A stretch of DNA of 21,331 nt from contig DEJF01000067.1 of assembly GCA_002353225.1 (NCBI GenBank), forward strand, positions 27,530 to 48,860, written 5' to 3'. The stretch comes from Prevotella sp. UBA2755. Lineage in GTDB: Bacteria; Bacteroidota; Bacteroidia; Bacteroidales; Bacteroidaceae. The position numbers and the translations under genes are program-made. The notes under the pieces are model-generated. The model did no database searches and had not been told where the DNA came from. It saw nothing but the letters and a program-made list of their open reading frames with translations. Positions 16,983 to 21,331 of the stretch are shown piece after piece. How positions within the stretch are numbered: position 1 is the first letter of the stretch; each line of letters starts with the position of its first letter.

Positions 16983-18020
16983 ATGAGAAACAAGAAGAAT
17001 ATCAAGAGAATCTACAATATCGCTATTATCACAGTCATCATCATTGCCCTCGCACTCGTTTGCAGTCGCATGATCCATTGGGGCAATGTGGAGTATACGG
17101 ACGACGCACAGGTATGGCGTCATATCTCCCCGATCAACACCCGTGTTCAGGGATTCATCAAGGAGATCCGTTTCGAGGACTATCAGCACGTCAAGAAGGG
17201 TGACACCCTCGTGATTATCGAGGATGCGGAATACCAGTTGCAACTCGCACAGGCTGAGGCGCAACTGAAAGGTTCCCGCTCTGGCTCATCAGCAGTCAGT
17301 GCCGGCATGAACACTACAGCAAGTAATGTCCGTGTGGCTGCCGCTGGCATCGAGGAGGCACGTGTCAACATGGAGAATGCGAAAGCAGACTTCGACCGTT
17401 ATGCGACCCTGTTGAAGAAAGACGCTGTGACCCGCCAGCAATATGACAATGCCAAAGCACGGTATGAGGCTGCACAGGCTCGTTACCAACAGGCAAACAG
17501 TCAGAAACAGTCTACCGCACTGATACAGAGCGAGCAGGCTCAGCGCCTCCACCAGACCCATGCCGGCACCTCTGTTGCCGAGGCTGCCGTCAATCTTGCC
17601 CGTCTGAACCTCTCCTATACGGTCATCGTCGCCACCTGTGATGGAGTGATGGGACGTAAGGACATCCAGATTGGTCAGTTGGTACAACCCGGTCAGCAAC
17701 TCGCCCGTATCGTTGACGACCACCAGATATGGGTTGTTGCCAACTATCGGGAGACTCAGATGAGACACATCAAGGTGGGTCATCAGGTGGAGTTCTGTGC
17801 GGATGCCATTCCCGACGTGACCTTCAAGGGCGAGGTAGAGGCTATTGCCGCTGGTACTGGTAGTGCGTTCTCCCCTATCCCTGTTGATAACGCCACGGGT
17901 AATTTCGTCAAGGTAGAGCAGCGTGTCCCTGTTCGTATCAAACTGAGTGGTGACAACAAGGCTGAGGAGGTGGCACGCCTGCTTGCCGGACTGAACGTAG
18001 AAACAGAAGTGAGGTATTAA
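16983..18020 (+). CDS. HlyD/EmrA-type membrane fusion protein
   Basis: Periplasmic adaptor linking the MFS pump to the TolC-like duct. In 345 residues: a cytoplasmic start, one membrane helix (about 10-28, IYNIAIITVIIIALALVC), and the EmrA-like TDDAQVWRHISPINTRVQGF, which is the first half of the biotinyl-lipoyl domain. Then come a long alpha-helical hairpin rich in Ala/Gln, the second lipoyl half (LSYTVIVATCDGVMGRKDIQ) and a beta-barrel (WVVANYRETQMRHIKVGHQV). Its TAA overlaps the next ATG by one base (TAATG at 18018-18022). Confidence 0.95.
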   Translation: MRNKKNIKRIYNIAIITVIIIALALVCSRMIHWGNVEYTDDAQVWRHISPINTRVQGFIKEIRFEDYQHVKKGDTLVIIEDAEYQLQLAQAEAQLKGSRSGSSAVSAGMNTTASNVRVAAAGIEEARVNMENAKADFDRYATLLKKDAVTRQQYDNAKARYEAAQARYQQANSQKQSTALIQSEQAQRLHQTHAGTSVAEAAVNLARLNLSYTVIVATCDGVMGRKDIQIGQLVQPGQQLARIVDDHQIWVVANYRETQMRHIKVGHQVEFCADAIPDVTFKGEVEAIAAGTGSAFSPIPVDNATGNFVKVEQRVPVRIKLSGDNKAEEVARLLAGLNVETEVRY

Positions 18021-19555
18021 TGGCAGATTGGAATCATCAGAAGTTTGCCATGCCGATGTTCAACGACTGGGTGCCTGAGGGCATCCGTCCTTGGATATAT
18101 CTGCTCTTCGCATTCTTCTTTCAGTTGTCTGGCGGTGTCTATTTCGCCAACCTGCAGCACATGATGGGTGCCACCTCGATGATGCGCGAGGACATCCAGT
18201 TAATAGCGATGTTCGGGGTCGTGGGTGTCAACATGCCCTTCCCTTTCCTCTTCCGCTATAAACTGCGCTTCACCAACCGCCAGTTATTAATCAATGCGGC
18301 ACTGGTCATCGCTGCCTGTAACATCCTATGTCTTTATGTGACATGGTTGCCGGCACTCTGCGTCATCTCCTACGTGGCAGGATTCTTCAAACTATGCGGC
18401 ACGTTCGAGTGTTTCTCGAACATCCGTCTGTGGATTTCCCCTAAACAGGACTTTGGGGTCTTCTTGCCGACTATATACATTATTATATTAGCGGCAATGC
18501 CGGCAAGCAACTGGATATGCCAACAACTGACCATCGCCTTCGACTCTTGGCAGACGATGCACTGGTTTATGGTGGCACTGATGCTTTTCGTGGTATTTGT
18601 CATCTACACCTGTACCCACCCGTGGCGTTTCATGAAGCCGTTACCCCTTGTCTCCCTCGACTGGCTCGGCTGTATCCTTTGGTCGGCTGTGATGCTGGAG
18701 ATTATCTGGTTGTTCACCTATGGAGAGTATTATAACTGGTGGGACGCTCCCATCTGGCGTGCCGTTCTCATGGCGTTACCCATCACCCTTGCTGTCTGCG
18801 TCGGACGTATGCTGCACATCCGCCATCCTTATATCGACCCAAAGGTATGGCCCCATGCCCGTCTGATACCTATTTTAGGTATGTTCTTCGTCGCAGAGGT
18901 GATGAATGCCACACCCCATGCGTTGCAGAACACACTGACTGGCGGTATCCTCCATTGGGGATTCACCACCACGAGTCAACTCTATATCTTCGAGTTCATC
19001 GGCTATGTCCTTGGTGCCGCCTTTACGATCTTCTGGCACCGTCCGCTACATCAGAAATACACCCGTCTGCTGACTGTCGGCTTCTTCAGTCTGCTGATGT
19101 ATCAGGTAATGATGTATTTCTATGTGTCGCCCGTCCTGAACATCGAGCGGTTATGGTTGCCGACTGTTCTGCGTACCTTCGGCTATGCTATTTTCTTCGC
19201 TACGATGACACTCTATCTGAAAGACCTGATACCTTTCCCCACCTTCTTCCATGCCCTGACTGTCAGCGGTTTTATCCGCAATGGTGTGGGAGAGTCGATG
19301 TGCTCAGGGATCTATAGTTACGGATTACGTCATCAGATAGCGGACACCCTGAACCGGGGTATTCACCCCGATATACAAGGTGTCATCATGGTCGCTGTAA
19401 AAGAGATGTTCGGTATCATGTGTCTGATAGGAGGATTCACCTTCCTGCTCATGTTGCTTTACGACGTACAACCTGTACGCAGCACCATGCAGAAGATGAT
19501 GCCACTCAATAAGATTGGCAGAATGCTCAAACACAGGATGAAGTTAGGTTACTGA
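18020..19555 (+). CDS. EmrB-like MFS drug-efflux transporter (DHA2 type)
   Basis: Inner-membrane proton-driven pump of 511 residues with about 14 hydrophobic segments. It starts with a short cytosolic piece and then RPWIYLLFAFFFQLSGGVYF. The sequence is divergent: I do not see textbook MFS motif A, so the assignment rests on topology, length and its place after TolC-like and EmrA-like genes. The C-terminus is cytosolic and basic (KIGRMLKHRMKLGY). Its stop overlaps the end of the convergent merR-type gene by 7 bases. Confidence 0.9.
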   Translation: MADWNHQKFAMPMFNDWVPEGIRPWIYLLFAFFFQLSGGVYFANLQHMMGATSMMREDIQLIAMFGVVGVNMPFPFLFRYKLRFTNRQLLINAALVIAACNILCLYVTWLPALCVISYVAGFFKLCGTFECFSNIRLWISPKQDFGVFLPTIYIIILAAMPASNWICQQLTIAFDSWQTMHWFMVALMLFVVFVIYTCTHPWRFMKPLPLVSLDWLGCILWSAVMLEIIWLFTYGEYYNWWDAPIWRAVLMALPITLAVCVGRMLHIRHPYIDPKVWPHARLIPILGMFFVAEVMNATPHALQNTLTGGILHWGFTTTSQLYIFEFIGYVLGAAFTIFWHRPLHQKYTRLLTVGFFSLLMYQVMMYFYVSPVLNIERLWLPTVLRTFGYAIFFATMTLYLKDLIPFPTFFHALTVSGFIRNGVGESMCSGIYSYGLRHQIADTLNRGIHPDIQGVIMVAVKEMFGIMCLIGGFTFLLMLLYDVQPVRSTMQKMMPLNKIGRMLKHRMKLGY

Positions 19556-19899
19556 AGAAAGTCCATCTGTTTCTTCAAAGATTGAAGTTGCTCACGAACA
19601 TCAATCAGTCTCGTGAGCACTTCTGCTCTTTTTTCGGCACCGTCACGGTTGGCATTGATGATACGCTTGGCGGCGGCAAGTTTGAAGCCACGCACCTTCA
19701 CAAGGTTATGGATCAGTTTAATCTGGTCGATATCCTTCTGCTGGTACTGACGAATCTTGGCGGGACCAGATGTCTTGGGTTTCAGGTAAGGGAACTCCGT
19801 CTCCCAATAGCGCAACGTACTCTCGTTGACACCAAACATCTCAGCAACCTCCTTGATGGAGTAGTACAATTTCAAGTTCTTGTTCAGATTCAATGCCAT
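19549..19899 (-). CDS. Short MerR-family transcriptional regulator
   Basis: DNA-binding protein of 116 residues with an N-terminal winged helix (YYSIKEVAEMFGVNESTLRYWE, read as YYSIKEVAEMFG then VNESTLRYWE), a KIRQYQQKDIDQIKLI wing/helix region, and a C-terminal coiled coil for dimerisation (RAEVLTRLIDVREQLQSLKK). There is no room for a ligand-binding domain and no metal-type Cys cluster, so the signal it senses is unknown. The ATG at 19899 is chosen because a strong promoter places the transcript start near 19920, downstream of the longer ATG at 19929. It converges on the efflux operon and could regulate it, but that is only a neighbour-based guess. Confidence 0.92.
   Translation of the reverse strand: MALNLNKNLKLYYSIKEVAEMFGVNESTLRYWETEFPYLKPKTSGPAKIRQYQQKDIDQIKLIHNLVKVRGFKLAAAKRIINANRDGAEKRAEVLTRLIDVREQLQSLKKQMDFLQ
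19590..19634 (+). terminator. Possible terminator hairpin for the efflux operon, inside merR
   Basis: A perfect 8-bp stem GCTCACGA / TCGTGAGC (19590-19597 with 19611-19618), followed after about 10 bases by a T6 run (19629-19634). It lies 35 bases past the MFS stop, within the antisense strand of the merR-type gene. The T-run is too far from the stem for a classic intrinsic terminator. Confidence 0.3.
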
Positions 19900-19926
19900 A
19901 ATCGTCTTCGTTTGATACCGATGATG

Positions 19927-19958
19927 CAAAGATATGAACTATTCTTGATATTTGCAAA
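19927..19958 (-). promoter_or_regulatory. Promoter of the merR-type gene
   Basis: On the minus strand: -33 element TTTG (19955-19958), a 20-base spacer, then -7 element TATCTTTG (19927-19934). Both boxes and the spacing fit the Bacteroidetes housekeeping promoter. The transcript should start near 19920, about 20 bases before the ATG at 19899. Confidence 0.85.
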
Positions 19959-19981
19959 TTTCTTTCTGTCTTTTTTACTCC

Positions 19982-20296
19982 CTAACGCTTGTCGGGCACC
20001 CCATAGTCAGCCCACTGCTCCTGAGGATAGTAGCCCTTGAGTGCCTTTTTCTTATCAGCATAGAGGGTCTTCACCTTTGCCAACACGTCGTTCATCTGTT
20101 TCACCTTCGGAGACAGTTCCTCACGAATACGGTCCACCTCGGCATTGACAGCCTCCAAGGTCTTCAGGTCTTCCTCCATACGATTAATCTCCTCATAGGT
20201 GACACCCCCACCCTTACCAGATGTAAGGTGTTTACGTAAGCCCTCTACGAGCATGCGACTTTTCTCGATTTGTAATTCTACAGTCTTAGACATCAT
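19982..20296 (-). CDS. Small coiled-coil protein, function unknown
   Basis: A 104-residue cytosolic protein with no signal peptide or membrane helix. Its composition is helical: KTVELQIEKSRMLVEGLRKHL, a Gly-rich break (SGKGGGVTYEE), then a long charged helix (MEEDLKTLEAVNAEVDRIREEL ... VKQMNDVLAKVKTLYADKKKAL) and a short tail YPQEQWADYGVPDKR. I recall similar short proteins in Bacteroidetes, but no function. Two ATGs are adjacent (20294 and 20291 side); either may be used. It reads toward the merR-type gene, with a separate promoter between them. Confidence 0.8.
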   Translation of the reverse strand: MMSKTVELQIEKSRMLVEGLRKHLTSGKGGGVTYEEINRMEEDLKTLEAVNAEVDRIREELSPKVKQMNDVLAKVKTLYADKKKALKGYYPQEQWADYGVPDKR

Positions 20297-20334
20297 CTTT
20301 CGTTTTTAGTGATACATGGAATGAATTTCCAAGG

Positions 20335-20342
20335 CAAAATTA
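20335..20342 (-). promoter_or_regulatory. Probable -7 box for the coiled-coil gene
   Basis: On the minus strand TAATTTTG matches TAnnTTTG, 38 bases upstream of the ATG at 20296. No convincing -33 TTTG is seen. Confidence 0.5.
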
Positions 20343-20490
20343 ACGAAAAAAGTCGATTTTACGAACCTCATAAGACCTCACTTTTTCGATTTTTTAAGAT
20401 GTACAAGCCCCTCTCTTTAACGAATTTTGAGTCTTACTGGACTTCTTTTCCTTTTTCGATACAGATACATCTTACTATATTAAGACAACC

Positions 20491-20526
20491 AAACGACTGG
20501 CAGAGCAACGACTTTGCCAGTCGTTT
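20491..20526. terminator. 12-bp perfect hairpin, possible terminator
   Basis: AAACGACTGGCA (20491-20502) pairs perfectly with TGCCAGTCGTTT (20515-20526) around a 12-base loop. It ends in T4 on the plus strand. It may end transcription of the 90-codon minus-strand ORF at 20677-20949, although the T-run on that side is broken by GG. Confidence 0.5.
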
Positions 20527-20549
20527 TCCCTACACGTAATTTTTCAAAC

Positions 20550-20630
20550 CCTTGTCACCGTTGCCACCTTGCAAAACTATTTGATTATCAATGGATTGTC
20601 GGTAACAACGAAGCGGCAACGGTGACAAGG
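20550..20630. repeat. Perfect 16-bp inverted repeat enclosing a 27-bp motif
   Basis: CCTTGTCACCGTTGCC at 20550-20565 is the exact reverse complement of 20615-20630, with 49 bases between. Inside lies the 27-bp sequence 20572-20598 that recurs inverted at the right end of the window. Confidence 0.85.
20572..20598 (+). repeat. Left copy of 27-bp inverted repeat
   Basis: Begins CAAAACTATTTGATTATC and ends TGGATTG. It matches the reverse complement of 21305-21331 at 26 of 27 positions. Weaker similarity extends another 32 or so bases inward through GACAA/GGTGAC-rich sequence. Confidence 0.85.
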
Positions 20631-20676
20631 AAATGCATTTTTCCTGCGTTATACGTACTATTTTTATAAAATAAGA

Positions 20677-20949
20677 TCAATATTTCTCCCTACGCACAGT
20701 TCTTGCGATAAAATCTAAGTTGTCTTGTGCAAGTTGGAGTGACTCTTTATCCTCATGGTTTTCACAGAAAGAAGCATCAGGCAACATCTGATGCTGTATC
20801 ATATAACGCAGCATGGCACCATCGCAGATATCTGTTTCCGTCACCAACATCATGGCATCATCATCATGATACCTCATACCATAGAAAGGATTACGAGGGT
20901 CTTTCATCAATTGCTCATAGTTCTTGGGAGGAAGACCGATGGAATTCAT
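20677..20949 (-). CDS. Hypothetical 90-residue protein between inverted repeats
   Basis: I do not recognise this product. It has an ordinary mixed composition (MNSIGLPPKNYEQLMKDPRN ... then FYGMRYHDDDAMMLVTETD ...), no signal peptide or membrane helix, and ends in a charged helix (QLAQDNLDFIARTVRREKY). An HDDDAMMLVTETDICDGAML segment is acidic but fits no motif I know. It could be a genuine small protein or the remnant of a larger one. It starts with ATG after an A-rich leader and just downstream of the 22-bp palindrome array, with no recognisable TAnnTTTG box. Confidence 0.55.
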   Translation of the reverse strand: MNSIGLPPKNYEQLMKDPRNPFYGMRYHDDDAMMLVTETDICDGAMLRYMIQHQMLPDASFCENHEDKESLQLAQDNLDFIARTVRREKY

Positions 20950-20974
20950 TTATTTTTTCTTTCGAGGTGCAGCC

Positions 20975-21184
20975 TACCTTCGACCCACGAAGCCGGCACC
21001 TTCGACCCTTGAAGGCGGCACCTTCCTGTTTGTTCCATAGGGTGGAACACTTTGTTCCATGGGGTGGAACATTTTGTTCCATGGCATGGAACAAATGATC
21101 CCCTTGTTTCGGATTACAGATTCCCATGCTTGGAATGAGTTATTCCAATGCCTGGAATCATCAATCGGAGTGTCTCCTCTCTCC
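20975..21184. repeat. Phased 22-bp palindrome array
   Basis: Class A units start at 20975 and 20997 (18 of 22 identical; CTTCG-N5-CGAAG and CCTTC-N7-GAAGG), with a broken third at 21019. Class B units start at 21031, 21053 and 21075, each TGTTCCA-N5-TGGAACA. A degenerate unit follows at 21097 (ATCC..GGAT), then class C units at 21119 and 21141 (ATTCC..GGAAT). A last weak unit at 21163 has GGAG-TGT-CTCC. Palindrome centres from class B on fall at 21040, 21062, 21084, 21106, 21128, 21150 and 21172, all exactly 22 apart. Class A centres (20985, 21007) keep the period but are shifted by half a unit. Confidence 0.88.
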
Positions 21185-21304
21185 CAAAGGACAAATCTTA
21201 GTCTAATTTCTAACCCGTTTTTATCTCTTTTTTGAGGCAAAATAACCCCACTTTTTGGGCAAAATCGCCAATCGTTGTCACCCTTGTCACCTCGTTGCCA
21301 CCAG

Positions 21305-21331
21305 CAATCCACTGATAATCAAATAGTTTTG
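21305..21331 (-). repeat. Right copy of 27-bp inverted repeat, at window end
   Basis: Reverse complement of 20572-20598 with one mismatch. The match runs to the very last base of the window, so its outer limit and whatever follows are unseen. Confidence 0.85.

Larger units (their letters stand above)
20297..20676. other. 380-bp gene-free stretch
   Basis: Holds the -7 box at 20335-20342, a 12-bp hairpin (20491-20526) and a composite inverted-repeat element (20550-20630). The stretch 20343-20490 is AT-rich with no feature I can support; a 76-codon open frame on the plus strand has no family-like content and is judged spurious. Confidence 0.7.
20950..21331. other. 382-bp repeat-rich stretch without a convincing gene
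   Basis: Contains the 22-bp palindrome array (20975-21184), about 85 bases of plain sequence (21185-21267), a GTTGTCACCCTTGTCACC-type segment (about 21275-21300) and the right copy of the 27-bp repeat. Open frames crossing the array on both strands show no family-like content and change frame with each 22-bp unit. Confidence 0.7.

Noticed and set aside
18739..19317. 192-codon plus-strand ORF within the MFS gene in another frame
   Set aside because: Full of Cys, His, Arg and Pro as expected for an out-of-frame reading of a membrane protein; the MFS frame is continuous across it.
19900..19929. Earlier ATG for the MerR-type regulator (10 extra residues)
   Set aside because: The strong promoter at 19927-19958 puts the transcript start downstream of this ATG.
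20309..20539. 76-codon plus-strand ORF in the gene-free stretch
   Set aside because: It runs through a -7 box and a 12-bp hairpin, has low-complexity Phe/Ser/Lys content from AT-rich DNA and no recognisable motif.
21031..21093. TGTTCCA-N5-TGGAACA units as parS sites for ParB
   Set aside because: The outer arms resemble parS half-sites (TGTTYCA), but parS is a 16-bp continuous palindrome with a CACGTG core. These units are 19 bp with a 5-bp non-symmetric spacer, and the neighbouring units drop the arm sequence while keeping the period.
20975..21184. CRISPR array
   Set aside because: The units are contiguous at 22 bp with no unique spacers, the unit sequence drifts through three classes, and no cas-like gene is seen.
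20974..21312. 112-codon minus-strand ORF across the palindrome array
   Set aside because: Its middle is simply the 22-bp repeats read in shifting frames (MEQ/WNK/GTK-type words) and the ends are other repeats; nothing suggests selection on protein.

Overview
The window looks like chromosome from a Bacteroidales bacterium, most likely of the Prevotella type. The grounds are the protein families (DUF5020 and DUF5683 proteins, a Bacteroidales-style bifunctional Rel), the absence of clear Shine-Dalgarno sequences before most genes, and several -7 boxes of the Bacteroidetes form TAnnTTTG. The genus is an inference from remembered families; I ran no search.

Layout. (1) Bases 1-3832, plus strand: the 3' part of ftsH, then cdsA, a secreted GH5 endoglucanase and a small membrane-anchored protein with a Lys/Glu-rich tail, all nearly touching, closed by a strong two-way terminator at 3837-3876. 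(2) Bases 3890-8368, minus strand: a tight cluster read surE > lpxB > NCS2/AzgA-type purine permease > DUF5020 outer-membrane protein > small secreted Cys-containing protein. Permease plus putative Tsx-like porin reads as a two-membrane nucleobase uptake route. (3) A divergent promoter region at 8369-8478. (4) Bases 8479-15568, plus strand: parA, parB, a DUF5683 membrane protein, an MltD-like lytic transglycosylase, rel ((p)ppGpp synthetase/hydrolase) and a secreted pectin methylesterase. This joins chromosome segregation, wall remodelling and stringent response in one co-directional block with a CAZyme at its end. (5) Bases 15680-19555, plus strand: its own TATCTTTG promoter, then a complete tripartite efflux operon (TolC-like, EmrA/HlyD-like, EmrB-like MFS). 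(6) Bases 19549-20296, minus strand: a short MerR-type regulator that overlaps the MFS gene tail to tail, and a small coiled-coil protein. (7) Bases 20297-21331: a gene-poor, repeat-rich end holding one 90-codon ORF of unknown function.

The most unusual signal is in part 7. At 20975-21184 runs an array of short inverted repeats laid out on an exact 22-bp period. The classes are CTTCG/CGAAG, TGTTCCA/TGGAACA and ATTCC/GGAAT, and the palindrome centres from 21040 to 21150 keep the phase even where the sequence class changes. Because 22 is not a multiple of 3, this is not a coding tandem repeat. The array and the 90-codon ORF lie between two inverted copies of a 27-bp sequence (20572-20598 and 21305-21331, one mismatch). 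The second copy is cut off by the window end. The left copy sits inside a perfect 16-bp inverted repeat. This may be a small repeat-bounded element or a protein-binding array; I do not recognise it as a named system. A second, smaller periodic signal is a four-copy 9-bp tandem repeat just upstream of rel.
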